Shown here piece after piece: positions 37,083-46,619 of a stretch of 64,000 nucleotides of DNA. Below the pieces are notes generated by a model. That model worked only from the letters and a program-made list of their open reading frames with translations, searched no databases and was not told the DNA's origin. Source of the DNA: Rhizobium sp. N324 (GTDB lineage: Bacteria > Pseudomonadota > Alphaproteobacteria > Rhizobiales > Rhizobiaceae); assembly GCF_001664485.1 (NCBI RefSeq), contig NZ_CP013633.1, positions 1 to 64,000 of the forward strand. The letters are read 5' to 3'. The position numbers were made by a program, and so were the translations under genes. Numbering within the stretch: the stretch's first letter is position 1; each line of letters begins with the position of its first letter.

Positions 37083-37385
37083 ATGATGAAGCCCGATATG
37101 TTCAGACAGCCTGTTTCGGTTCTTGTTGGTCTTGGATTTCCAGTTGAGGTCCGCAGCGTGATGGACGCCTACCGACATCTCGCCGAATGGCCGGCGTCGT
37201 TGCGGGATAGTGCGCATTCCATCGCTCTCAAGGCTTGCGGTGCCGCGCTCCGCGGGGAGATCGAGCCGGAGACGGCACGCGGCCTGTACGCTGCCTTCGC
37301 TGAAAAACACGATTTGCTGGTGCCGGAAGACCAGGTCATTGCTGTCTCTCGGATGTCGCGGGACAGGGGTCCTCAGCTGTACTGA
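37083..37385 (+). CDS. DUF982 domain protein
   Basis: 100-aa protein of the DUF982 family, which is strongly enriched in Rhizobiales plasmids. The family pattern is seen: FRQPVSVLVGLGFPVEVRSV, DAYRHLAEWP, then HSIALKACGAALRGEIEPETARGLYAAFAE. Function unknown. AAGGAG precedes two adjacent ATG codons at 37083 and 37086. Monocistronic. Confidence 0.78.
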   Translation: MMKPDMFRQPVSVLVGLGFPVEVRSVMDAYRHLAEWPASLRDSAHSIALKACGAALRGEIEPETARGLYAAFAEKHDLLVPEDQVIAVSRMSRDRGPQLY

Positions 37386-38389
37386 GATACAGCCGATGAT
37401 GGCGACAGCTTGAGCCGCGGCCAACGATCGAGTTGGCCGTTCTGGGCCCGCGACCGCCGTTGTTCGGCGACTGTCTTCTCGGCTTCACGTGGGGCGAGCT
37501 GCCAGGCCCACTGGTTCCATGGTCTCCGGGGCAAGGTTCGCGTTGACGGCGCTTACTTCTCGAGCGACATCGCGCCCTGTTGTGCCACGCCCCGGTAAGA
37601 GGGCTTAGTGTCGCGCTCCTGCCGCGCGGCCTCGTGTTGCCGCACCTGGATAGTGGCTCGCCCTCATGCCGCTCCTTGCAGGTCGGATCTGCGCAAAGGC
37701 GGCGATGGACCCAGACGGAAAGCTACGAGATCACATGCTCAATGCGCTCGAGGTGGTGCTGAGGCACGATCTGAAGGGGTCCCTCGGCCGCTGCGATTTC
37801 CGCGACCGTAAGTCCGCTGGCGACGGCTAGGTCCTCAAGACTGTAACCTTCGCAATCCTGGCTTCACGGCGACGAGCGGCTGCGGAGGTGTTGTCGGCGG
37901 TAGCGAATTGATCCATTTCAAACTCCAAATCACATTGATGAAGCGGCTGAGGGGGCGATCTGTCCCCCGACGGGCTGGCTCCTTCGTGGTGTCGCTGGTT
38001 AACGGTTAGCCGCCAACGCCGAGCCGCTTGGTTTTCTCTTCGCAGACGACGCTCTTCTTGCCTGGCGGCGCTTCCATGATGCCTGTTGCCCAAACGGTGA
38101 TGCGCATGCGGCCGGATCTGAAGACGAAGCGTCCAGTGGTCTGCTTGCCTGCCGTATAACCTGCACGAAAACATGCCGTGCCGCCGACCGATTGACGCGC
38201 TCACGGAAAGACTGCGGCTGCGACCACCACCAGTCGGTCAGCGCCGTTCAAAGGAAACTGTCTTCTGTTGGGGGCGGTCAAGCATAAGCTTCGAGTCCCA
38301 AATCAAGTTCAGCCGGCATACCCTCACTTCGATCGTCATTGCGCTGCAATCTGCTGCAAGAAGCTCCGGGACGGTGAAAGACGATACCG
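37386..38389. other. Degraded region without an intact gene
   Basis: No intact gene is recognised. On the minus strand at about 38025-38165 one frame reads like the end of a small protein (TGRFVFRSGRMRITVWATG, then EEKTKRLGVGG and a stop), but its upstream part is broken and I do not know the family. Confidence 0.4.
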
Positions 38390-38510
38390 CTGCGCCACGC
38401 CACGCAGTCATTGAGCGCGCTTTCCCCTCGAAGGCCAGCGCCCGAAGCAGTTCGGACTTCCGCCCGGAGGGCCTGGTCTTCGAGATCGCATTCTCAGCGG
38501 AACCCGATCC
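38390..38510 (+). pseudogene. C-terminal tail of a second HWE-type kinase
   Basis: A short stretch reads HAVIERAFPSKASARSSSDF then GLVFEIAFSAE, which resembles the last beta strands of HWE/HisKA_2 kinases (an -IERAL- helix, then a -FRPEGL-F-I- strand). The rest of the kinase is missing. The response-regulator fragment right downstream supports a former kinase-regulator pair. Confidence 0.45.
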
Positions 38511-38568
38511 GGCATTTGAAGTTTCACCAGTGCGGGCTGGTTACGACGGGTAGGCAAGTGAAGCATAA

Positions 38569-38912
38569 GGATTGATAGTCGAGGACGAGCCGCTCCTGCG
38601 GATGATGACGGTCGATCTGGTGGAAGCTGCAGGATTCGAGGCATTCGAGGCAGGCAATGCGTCGGAGGCGATCGTGATCCTCGAGGCGACGCCTGGAATC
38701 CGCATCCTCTTTACGGACATCGACATTCCCGCAGCATGGACGGCCTGATGCTCGCTGCGGCGGTGCGCGACAGATGGCCGCCCATCCAAATCATCGTCGT
38801 GCCGGGCAAGCAGAAGCCGTCGGCACGGGACATGCCCGATCACAGCGTATTTTTTCCGAAGCCCTACGACACCAGAAAGGTCACCGACCAGCTTCATAAG
38901 ATGGCGGCATAG
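38569..38912 (+). pseudogene. CheY-like response regulator, frameshifted
   Basis: The receiver domain starts LIVEDEPLLRMMTVDLVEAA and runs to RILFTDIDIP, then changes frame near 38735 and continues as SMDGLMLAAAVRDRWPPIQI and VFFPKPYDTRKVTDQLHKMA to the stop at 38912. Its N-terminus is preceded directly by a stop codon. The acidic pair, phospho-acceptor Asp (TDID) and Lys (PKPY) can be seen, but no intact protein is encoded. Confidence 0.75.
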
Positions 38913-38969
38913 GAATAGTGCGCATGGAACATGTGGGTCGACGACAAAGTTCATCTGTCGTCCCATCCT

Positions 38970-40031
38970 CACGTGATCTCCTACTATTTCCATGCCAGTT
39001 TGGTGTTCTGTCCTCGGCATTCTTCGCATGCTTTGCCGCAATGCAATTGCCAGTAGGCTTGCTCTCCGATCGCTTCGGATGCCGATTGCCGATGACAGCG
39101 CTCGCCGCGGCGCTGTGGGCTCGGCGATGATCGCGACGGCGACGTCATTCGCACATGCATTGCTGGGACAGGGGCTGATCGGAATGGGCTGCGCTCCAGC
39201 TATTATGGGGATCTATTTCCACTATGGGCAGGCACTTCCGTGGCAGAAGGCGGCGCGGGTCGCGACCACGGTCGCCACCATCGGATCGCTTGGAGCTTTG
39301 GTCTCCGCAACGCCGCTCGAGCTGCTTGTTTCAATGCTCGGTTGGCGATACGCGGTCGCGGCGTCGGCGTGCTGTATGACCTTGGCATCGGGCTTGCTCT
39401 ATATCTCAGTCAATACCGATCGAAACGAGGAAAACCCGATGCTCGACGAGGCAAGCCGCTCTCCGAACAATGTCGGGTTTCTGATCTTCCTGTCACCTAT
39501 CTCTTAAGTGCATCTCTAGGTACCGTGTTCAGGAGTGCCTGGGCGTCGCCCTACCTCATGGAGGTGGTCAAGGTTTCTTCCCAGCAGGCGGCAAATGCCT
39601 TTGCCGCGGTGAGCGCGGCAGGCACGTTGACGGGTGTCGTTCTAGCTCTGGCAATGAAGCGTTGGTCGGCGGGATCGATCGTCGGGGCGCTCTATGGGGT
39701 AGCAATCGTACTGGCTACCGCCCTCGCGTTCGATCCGGCGCAGAATGTGTTCGTCGCCGCTATCGTGCTCTCCACCTTGTACTCGATTAGCAACTGCCAC
39801 ACGATTGCCTTAGCGGAAGCACAAGAGCACATCTCCGCCCGAAGGCGTGGCATGATCTTGGGCGTCTTGAACGGCCTGGGGTTTGTCGGCATGGCCTCGT
39901 CTTCCCCTATATTGGGGATGATCGCCCGCTCGCTCGAACCAAGCCCCGCTTTCACAGCCATGTTCGCCGCAACCGCAGCAGTCCTCACCGGTTCTCTCGT
40001 CTTGGACATGTTCCGAAGCCGCATGAGGTGA
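38970..40031 (+). pseudogene. MFS transporter, multiple frameshifts
   Basis: Three frames together encode a major facilitator transporter: FGVLSSAFFACFAAMQLPVG then LLSDRFGCRLPMTALAAA (the loop 2-3 motif), then AHALLGQGLIGMGCAPAIMG with GWRYAVAASACCMTLASGLL, then, in the third frame, TYLLSASLGTVFRSAWASPY to RRRGMILGVLNGLGFVGMAS. Breaks lie near 39110 and 39470-39520. About 350 residues remain readable, so loss of function is recent. The substrate is unknown. Confidence 0.75.
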
Positions 40032-40152
40032 CCGTTCTCGACTGTGGCGTCCTTTGAGTGGGGAACGACCGCCGTCAGGATCCCGAAGAGTTGGAGACTG
40101 AGGTCTTGTTGTAGATCGCTCCTCCGCTATGTCGATAGCTGGAGGATGTCAC

Positions 40153-40386
40153 ATGCCAACGCACGACAAACACTTCCGCATGCTTTCGGAAGCGGTACAG
40201 GCTTGGTACCGCTATTACGAGGTCGAACCCGACGACCAGGCGTCGCAAACCTTGTGCTCGGCCGCCATCGAGTTCTTCAACGACGGCGCGAGATCGTTAG
40301 AGGATGTCACGACGCTGCTCATCGGCACCTATGTCGGCAGGTGGGCAACACGTGTAAACGCGCCGACGTCGGCTGCCGTTCACTGA
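40153..40386 (+). CDS. Small hypothetical protein
   Basis: 77-aa protein with GGAGG seven bases before the ATG at 40153. It is helical and acidic (HFRMLSEAVQAWYRYYEVEP; LCSAAIEFFNDGARSLEDV) with no signal or membrane segment. Family not recognised, though the composition and the good start signal suggest a real gene. Confidence 0.55.
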   Translation: MPTHDKHFRMLSEAVQAWYRYYEVEPDDQASQTLCSAAIEFFNDGARSLEDVTTLLIGTYVGRWATRVNAPTSAAVH

Positions 40387-40961
40387 GCTGCCGAGTCGAC
40401 GGGATAACCGATTTCGTCCTGCACCTTGCTGATCGACAGCTTCCCGCCCAGCGGAGAGACGTGCTCAGCAGCTTCGATTTCGTTATCGTCCTTGAAAGCC
40501 AGCAACTACCAGTCGGCCGGAGCGACACCGCGGAGGTCTTTGCGGTGCAGGATCGAGGTCACCCGGTTGCGGCACCTGCGACGAATGTCTTGCACCGCAC
40601 GAATTGGCCGGAACTTCTTGAATCCGCGTTCGTGGACGAAATCAGGACCGGGCGCGCGTCGCCGCCGGTCAGAAGCATGAAGTCGCATACGAGGCGAAAA
40701 AGGAAAACGTTTCGAAGGATACCGGTCAAGTCTGCCGGTAACAGCCGCAAAAAAGTCGAGGCCGAGATTGATCGCCAGTTACAACGTGAACGACGTCAAT
40801 GGCCGTCTCGAAGTCCTGCTTCGGTGGATTGGGGAGACCGCGCGGGACGTCTGCCTGCTGCCATGGTGTTCACGTTCTTGGCCAGTTCGGCAATTTATCA
40901 TTTCTCTTCATAGATTCAAAGCAAGTTGCAGCTAAGGTCGCGTTCTCGTATGGAGGGTAAA
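40387..40961. other. No recognisable gene
   Basis: Open frames here (for example the long one entered from 40044) change composition along their length and have no known motifs. They are probably chance frames in degraded DNA. Confidence 0.4.
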
Positions 40962-41309
40962 ATGCTGAGATTTGTCGGCCTTTCTTTTATGTTTGGGGCT
41001 GTCGCCTTCTTAGTCCTCGAGCTGATGCGGTTGCATTGGGGCGATGACTCGATGTTCACAGAGCCTTACCTCGGTTTCTGGTTCCTTTTCGGTGAACTGA
41101 TCGGCGGGATCGGTGTTCAAACGATCTTTGGATTGTTGATCGGGGGAGCACTTTTTGTCATTTCTCGAACGCCTGACAAAGTTAGGCGGAGCCTCATCAC
41201 ATCGACGATAACCACGACGATTGTCACATCGCTGATGTTGATCGGAGTTTACGGCCATCGAACAGAACGCACAGTCGTCGAGGCTATTAGCCTCAGAGGT
41301 GCCTTGTAG
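40962..41309 (+). CDS. Small inner-membrane protein
   Basis: 115-aa protein with three predicted membrane helices: FMFGAVAFLVLELMRL (about 9-24), FWFLFGELIGGIGVQTIFGLL (about 40-60, probably extending to LFVIS) and TTTIVTSLMLIGVYG (about 88-102). GGAGGGTAAA precedes the ATG at 40962. Family not recognised. Confidence 0.55.
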   Translation: MLRFVGLSFMFGAVAFLVLELMRLHWGDDSMFTEPYLGFWFLFGELIGGIGVQTIFGLLIGGALFVISRTPDKVRRSLITSTITTTIVTSLMLIGVYGHRTERTVVEAISLRGAL

Positions 41310-41578
41310 ACTTTACGCTCAACCGTTTCTCACGCCGACAACCTACAGCCAATTGTCTGCATCACACAGCCTAGAACGTTCGCCCATAGCAAGAGTCGAA
41401 CCAGCCCTATCGTCATAACAACCCACCAATAAATGACTATACAGATATCGTGTCGGTTGTATCCACAGACGGACCGCTACCAATCGAACCTACCCAGCCA
41501 CGGCTGAGCCACTGAAGTTCCACAAATACCTCTTACGCCACCGACAGATCAAGCCGCCTGAGTGGCCCTCTCGGATGC
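41310..41578. other. Intergenic region between convergent genes
   Basis: No gene is supported between the membrane-protein gene and the 3' end of the XRE regulator gene, and no clear terminator hairpin with a T tract was found. Confidence 0.4.
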
Positions 41579-42052
41579 TTACTTCTGTTCTTCCATCTCT
41601 TCATCGACAATCGAGCTGACGAGGGCAACGACCCGGCTGCGCACACGCGGAGAAAGGAGCAAAACGTCGTCTATCAGACGCCGTCCCTCCGCCGTGGAAA
41701 TGTAGGCAATCTTCTCATCGATCTCTGTTATGATTTGCTGGCCCTGAGTGGTTTCGGGATCTGGAAGACCTTCGAAAAACCTCGAAACAGGGATCTTGAG
41801 GCAATTGGCAAGCTCGTAGAGCATCGAAGCGCTGACGCGGTTCTTACCGCTTTCATATTTTTGTACCTGCTGCAAACTGACCCCGATGCCGGCGCCGAGA
41901 TCCCCTAGGGATACATTCGACTGCATTCGGCGGATACGGATTTGCTGTCCGACATGCCGATCAACTGGATGCACCAACTCGCCCGCTAAATTCGACTGTT
42001 CGGCTTGCGCAGGCCTCGAAGTCCGGACCTGTGCTGCTGCATAGCGCTTCAT
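41579..42052 (-). CDS. XRE-family transcriptional regulator
   Basis: 157-aa regulator. Residues about 35-95 are a Cro/CI-type HTH: VGQQIRIRRMQSNVSLGDL, then GIGVSLQQVQKYESGKNRVS, then LYELANCLKIPVSRFFEGL. The C-terminal part is helical (LIDDVLLLSPRVRSRVVALV) and may dimerise. This type is common in rhizobial genomes. The start at 42052 (MKRYAAAQV) is chosen because the upstream extension is unlike any protein of this family. Its target is unknown. Confidence 0.8.
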   Translation of the reverse strand: MKRYAAAQVRTSRPAQAEQSNLAGELVHPVDRHVGQQIRIRRMQSNVSLGDLGAGIGVSLQQVQKYESGKNRVSASMLYELANCLKIPVSRFFEGLPDPETTQGQQIITEIDEKIAYISTAEGRRLIDDVLLLSPRVRSRVVALVSSIVDEEMEEQK

Positions 42053-43139
42053 GGTGGACACCCCGATGGCGAGTTTCACGCGGTGCGCCCCCGCTGAAAA
42101 CTCGCTAAACCCACTGATCGGGGAGTTGGAAACCGTACAAGACGGTCCTGTGGCCTTTAGTTCCGAGGAACCTGGACATACGCCACAGGCTCCTCGACCG
42201 AAGGTCAAGGAGTGTGGTGTCGAATCGGCCGACACCAACCGCTTGTAGGGGTTTCCACACCCCAAGGCAGCGCGTACTGCCTCGCTGCGAAACCTAGTTG
42301 AAATCCGCCCGCCGCGCAACCGAATGCTTCACAAGATTCAATGGCTTCGCTCTTCCAACGCTCCGCGAAGAGCCTCGGCGCTCCTGAATACGCCAAGTGG
42401 CGCTGTGTGAGCCGCGGCCGAACGATTGGCGTCAGCCGCAGGCTAACGATCTGTTCTGGGTCCGTACGCAATGGCCGGAAGGGTCGTCGGAACCTTTTTG
42501 CTGCGGAGTGATCTGGTTGAAGTCGGCGTATTTCACCTTAGGCGCCACCTCCGCTTGTTAGGATGGATGGCGAAGTTTCCCATCAGCTGTCCAGGAAACT
42601 CGCTCTCGGCGACCAGGGTCGGCTCGACTAGCGGCACTTCAGGAATAGGGCAGGGGCGGCTGCTTTCGCTTCCAGCGCAGCTTGTCCAGCATCTTCCGCA
42701 ATCGGATGGCCTCGGCTTCCTTGAAGCCCGTTGATGCAGACCGACCGAACCTCGACGCTGTGTGCTCTCGCATCACACAATCTGTGCCGGCGCATAAAAA
42801 CCCATCGGCTGTGGAATTGATGAGCGCGGCGCAGAAGGCGTCAGGGTAATGGCCTCGCCGCTCTGGGCGGCTGCTCGGCGGGACGATATCCGACAAGCGA
42901 GTGTGCCGGCTTCGCTGCTCGAATCGCCGAACGCCGTGCTTCTGCTACACCTCGCATCGGCTGGGAGGGGCGCTGACGCCGGTTCCGGAAACGCCGGTGA
43001 AGGGGGGGTGTCTCGATATTGGGCCGGGAAGGCGCGCACGCGGATGGATCATCGCCCTCATCCCAGTTTGAGCTTTTCGATTTGCCGTAAAAGGCTCCAG
43101 TGCGCCGGACTACTTGGCGACATGCCAAACGCCGCCGAC
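42053..43139. other. Degraded region without an intact gene
   Basis: Only short antisense or shifted frames are seen. Nothing upstream of the ISL3 fragment could be assigned. Confidence 0.4.
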
Positions 43140-43325
43140 GCCATCGCCGGTCATATCGCCGGGCTTCCTGTCTCCGGCGAAGGTGTAAAGCGGCTTACTT
43201 TCCCATTTCTCAGTGGTTTCGTCGGAAATCCGCGGGTTATAGGCATCGATGATTGGAGCTGGCGGCATTCCTCGCGGTACGGGACGATCATGGTCGATCT
43301 CCGCCCCACTTCTGCCCAAGGGGTC
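43140..43325 (+). pseudogene. ISL3-family transposase fragment
   Basis: The frame contains VIGIDDWSWRHSSRYGTIMVDL, the hallmark block of ISL3 transposases around the first catalytic Asp. Before it, DAIAGHIAGLPVSGEGVKRL fits the preceding region. The rest of the transposase is missing or scrambled. Confidence 0.65.
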
Positions 43326-43892
43326 GCAACGATCTTGGCTTCCATATTTGAAGATACAACACTGTGCCGGCCCAGCGACATTTCCTTATCAGCTTCGTCA
43401 CCACGCCGATTGTGGTGCCGAGGAAGATCGCATAATGGATCGAAGGGAACTGGCCCGGCAGGCGAGCAAAGAAAGACAAGGTTGACAGGCGCATTGCTTC
43501 TTCGATTGAGGGTTCGGCAGTTCATGCGTGACGACGGTGGTGCCGATCGATCGGGCCTTCGCCCGTGCGCGCTGGCAACGCCGGCGCTCTGGATGCGCTA
43601 CATAGACCGCGTCGGGGTTGGCGGAAAATCTTTTAAAACTCCGGCGATGCACAACAAGGAAGCTCGCCGATAAGTTGCCCACGTGCAACTTTTGGATCAG
43701 TACGGTTTGACTTCGTTCAGGGCCAATGTAGCCTCACCCGTCTCATCCCCCATTCGACTGGCCACGAATTCTGCTCCTGGAAAGGTGAGGTGGACATTTG
43801 AGCGTGGCTATAGACGGGCAGCCCGGTAATCGTTATTTCGGATATACCGCCCCATCACCAAATCATCCCGTGAATTTTCAAGGCCTTATATA
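43326..43892. other. No recognisable gene
   Basis: Nothing convincing lies between the ISL3 fragment and the SyrB-like gene. The last 100 bp before 43893 should hold that gene's promoter. Confidence 0.4.
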
Positions 43893-44567
43893 TTGAAAAA
43901 AGTGCAACGCAGTTTTGCCGTCGAGTACAAAAGCGGCAGACGAAAACTCGATACTAGGTCGAACTCGATCTGGGGCAACGTGGACCTAAAGTCCGTCGCT
44001 CGCGACTTAGACGAAGAGGCAATGCCGTTTCTGTCGGATAGCTCTCAGAGTGGCAAATCCGACAGCGAAAATTCTCTACCAAAACCACATCAGGCTGAGT
44101 CGTTGTTGACACCGCCTCTTGAGCCGTCGACAACTGCATCAGATGCACAGGAGATAAGCATGGCCGACGAGACTGATACTGCAACCAGTGCCGATGTGCC
44201 GGCCGTTGTCGAAACGCCAATTACGCCGAAGAAACAGCGCAAACCCAGGGCCAAGCAAGCCGCGGCACTCGAGACGACGTCAGCTAACACTACGGCAGAG
44301 CCGGCAGCTGCTCTGGCCGGCGCCGGTGGTGTGAAGAGGAGAGGGCGCAAGACAAGGGTGATCGAAGCTGCGGCGAGCGCCAAACGCGCACCTGTGCGCC
44401 GTGCTCCGAAGGCGGTGCAGACAGCCTCGGCCGCGCCGACGACAGCGATCGATGAAATGGCGGACCTCCTGCAGTTAGAAGAGGAAAATCAGCGGCTGCG
44501 CAAGCTTCTGGCTGAAAAACTTCGCGCTGAAAATGCCGATCTGCGCAAACGGCTCAAGCTCGATTGA
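43893..44567 (+). CDS. syrB: SyrB-like regulator
   Basis: 224-aa protein resembling SyrB, a regulator described from Sinorhizobium meliloti symbiotic plasmids. Features: the N-terminal block VQRSFAVEYKSGRRKLDTRS with SIWGNVDLKSVARDLDEEAM, a middle region rich in Ala, Thr and Lys/Arg (a likely flexible, basic nucleic-acid-binding part), and a C-terminal leucine-zipper-like coiled coil (LLQLEEENQRLRKLLAEKLR). The start is TTG; an internal ATG at 44160 (MADETDTATS) matches the N-terminus of the shorter SyrB forms. A related gene follows downstream but is broken. Its exact target here is not known. Confidence 0.7.
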   Translation: MKKVQRSFAVEYKSGRRKLDTRSNSIWGNVDLKSVARDLDEEAMPFLSDSSQSGKSDSENSLPKPHQAESLLTPPLEPSTTASDAQEISMADETDTATSADVPAVVETPITPKKQRKPRAKQAAALETTSANTTAEPAAALAGAGGVKRRGRKTRVIEAAASAKRAPVRRAPKAVQTASAAPTTAIDEMADLLQLEEENQRLRKLLAEKLRAENADLRKRLKLD

Positions 44568-44694
44568 TAAAAGCAGCTGGTCAATCGCCGGCCGCATTTC
44601 CATGCTTATCAAGAGATAAAATTTGGCGACGGTGAGCTGTTGCCGGAATGAAGACTTACTGCCTGCTTGCGGGATAAAACGCGAGGTCGGATAG

Positions 44695-45248
44695 ATGGCG
44701 TCTCCCTGGAAATTTCTTGCCCGACTGGTCTCACCGGGACGCGAACAAAAGCGAAAAAACGGCTCGACCGAGAAGGTTTCGCCGGAGGCGTTGCCTAGTT
44801 CTGGTCCGACTGAAACGCCTGCCGAGGACAGCCTGAATAGCGATGGTCGGCCGGCAGGCGCGGAGCTACCTCGTCACGGTCAACCCGGTGCAATTTCCCT
44901 CAAGCCTGTGCATTCCGAAGAAGCCGAAAGCGATGTCCACGACAAGGTCGACGGCGAAGTTGCCGAAATCGTGGAGGTCGCTGATCCCGCTATGTCAGGT
45001 GGTACTGGTTTCGACGTCACCGCTGCGAATGATGCCGCTAGGCTCAAGCGAATTGCCGAGTCGCACCGCGCGAGCAAAGGAGCCGCAGCAAGGAAGCGGT
45101 GGCGATTGCAAACGATCCCCAATTTATCCAAACTGCAAACGGGATGAGCCTCGATGACGAGATCAGGATGCTCAGGGATCAGCTGGCCAGAAAGCTAACG
45201 TTGCAAAACGCGCAGTTGAGAAAAATGCTGGAGCGGTTTGAACGATGA
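44695..45248 (+). pseudogene. SyrB-related coiled-coil protein, frameshifted
   Basis: The first 130 codons (MASPWKFLARLVSPGREQKR, then acidic VHDKVDGEVAEIVEVADPAM) match a rhizobial protein type related to SyrB. After about 45085 the frame changes and the expected end follows: KEAVAIANDPQFIQTANG, then MSLDDEIRMLRDQLARKLTL and QNAQLRKMLERFER with a stop at 45248. This end is a coiled coil like that of the upstream SyrB-like protein. In the present frame the protein ends early at 45147 and lacks the zipper. Confidence 0.65.
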
Positions 45249-45339
45249 GCGTGACGCGCTGCCTGCCTTTTAAGCTTGTTGCAGGTGTCCTTTCAAGGCG
45301 ATAGAGGCGGCATCCTATCTTGCGACCTATCCTCACGAC

Positions 45340-45370
45340 GGTTATACTGTTTTTGAAAAACAGTATAACC
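45340..45370. promoter_or_regulatory. 15-bp perfect inverted repeat before nucleotidyltransferase gene
   Basis: GGTTATACTGTTTTT and AAAAACAGTATAACC are exact inverted copies with a single G between them. The repeat ends 13 bp before the ATG at 45384, close to the GGAG ribosome binding site. It could be an operator over the promoter (TATACT in the arm resembles a -10 box) or an RNA hairpin that hides the start. Confidence 0.65.
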
Positions 45371-45383
45371 CTGGAGTCGAGCT

Positions 45384-46478
45384 ATGAAGTCCATCGACCT
45401 CATGTATCAGACGATGCTCGCTGAGCTCGGTCAGCGCTCGCTCGACGCCGCTTGGACGGCCGATTTCCCTCCGGAGGGTCGGTTCACCCCGGCAAACATC
45501 AAGGGGCGCAAGTACTGGTATTTCGACATCCCGGATGGACATGGTGGTACGAAACGTCGTTACGTCGGTTCCGCTGATGATCCGGTTATCGCACAGCGCG
45601 TAGCTGATCATAAGCGGGACAAGGACGATCTACGCGCTCGCAGGCGCTTGGTAAATACCCTGACCCGCGAAGGCGGGATGATCGCCCCTGACGCCATGTC
45701 GGGCGATATCGTCGAGGCTCTTGCCGATGGCGGTCTCTTTCGGCTCCGGGGTATTCTCATAGGCACGGTGGCCTTTCAGTGCTATTCAGGGCTGCTCGGT
45801 GTCCGTCTTCCCATGGCTGCGATCCTGACCGGCGATGCTGACATCGCCCAGGACTATGCCATCAGTCGGGAGGTCGAAGATAGTCTGCCTCCGATCCTTG
45901 AGTTGCTGCAGGGCGTCGACGCCAGCTTTCGTCCAGTTCCACATCGATCGGGAGCCGCGGTCTCGTCAGCGTTTCAGAATGCCGACGGCTACAGGGTTGA
46001 GTTCCTGACGTCGAACCGTGGTTCGGATGACTACATCGATCAGCCGGCGAAGATGCCCGCTCTTGGTGGCGCCAGCGCGGATCCACTGCGCTTTCTCGAC
46101 TTCCTCATAAGGGAACCCGTCAGGACAATGCTGCTCCACCGAAGCGGTGTTCCGGTCGTCGTCCCTGATCCGTCCCGGTATGCCGTCCACAAGCTAATAG
46201 TCGCCAGCCGCCGAAACACGGACGGGCAGGGGCCGGCGAAGCGTGAGAAGGACATCCGACAAGCTGCGCTGCTCTTCGAAGCGCTGCAGCAGACAAGGCG
46301 ATCTACTGACTTGGCGCTCGTCTACAACGAAGCATGGAGGCGCGGGCCTACATGGCGAGAAGGTATTCGAACCGGGGCGGGAATGCTGCCAGCACAAGAT
46401 GCCGAGCGGCTCAACACGGTCCTGACCGAGGGCGGAAAAAGAAACGGCGAAGAAATTGAACTTCCGTTTGGAGAATAG
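45384..46478 (+). CDS. GSU2403-family nucleotidyltransferase-fold protein
   Basis: 364-aa protein. The N-terminal 110 residues carry the family pattern (SIDLMYQTMLAELGQRSLDA; IKGRKYWYFDIPDGHGGTKR with VGSADDP). The middle is a nucleotidyltransferase fold: GTVAFQCYSGLLGVRLP followed by the acidic ILTGDADIAQDYAIS (D-x-D). Later come LDFLIREPVRTMLLHRSGVP and the helical C-terminus. Proteins of this fold occur in toxin and defence modules; activity here is inferred. GGAG lies before the start and a perfect 15-bp inverted repeat lies upstream. No partner gene is adjacent, which is unusual if it is a toxin. Confidence 0.75.
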   Translation: MKSIDLMYQTMLAELGQRSLDAAWTADFPPEGRFTPANIKGRKYWYFDIPDGHGGTKRRYVGSADDPVIAQRVADHKRDKDDLRARRRLVNTLTREGGMIAPDAMSGDIVEALADGGLFRLRGILIGTVAFQCYSGLLGVRLPMAAILTGDADIAQDYAISREVEDSLPPILELLQGVDASFRPVPHRSGAAVSSAFQNADGYRVEFLTSNRGSDDYIDQPAKMPALGGASADPLRFLDFLIREPVRTMLLHRSGVPVVVPDPSRYAVHKLIVASRRNTDGQGPAKREKDIRQAALLFEALQQTRRSTDLALVYNEAWRRGPTWREGIRTGAGMLPAQDAERLNTVLTEGGKRNGEEIELPFGE

Positions 46479-46619
46479 GCCGTCTTTCAAGGCTAAGCAG
46501 TTGATTTGATTCGAAGTCGTGAAGACAATGAAGATGAATATGGTCCTGCGGGGTCCTGTGCCGAATATCTGCATCGCACGGTCTCAGATCTGGCCCCGGC
46601 CAGCGTCGGGCAGGCGAAG

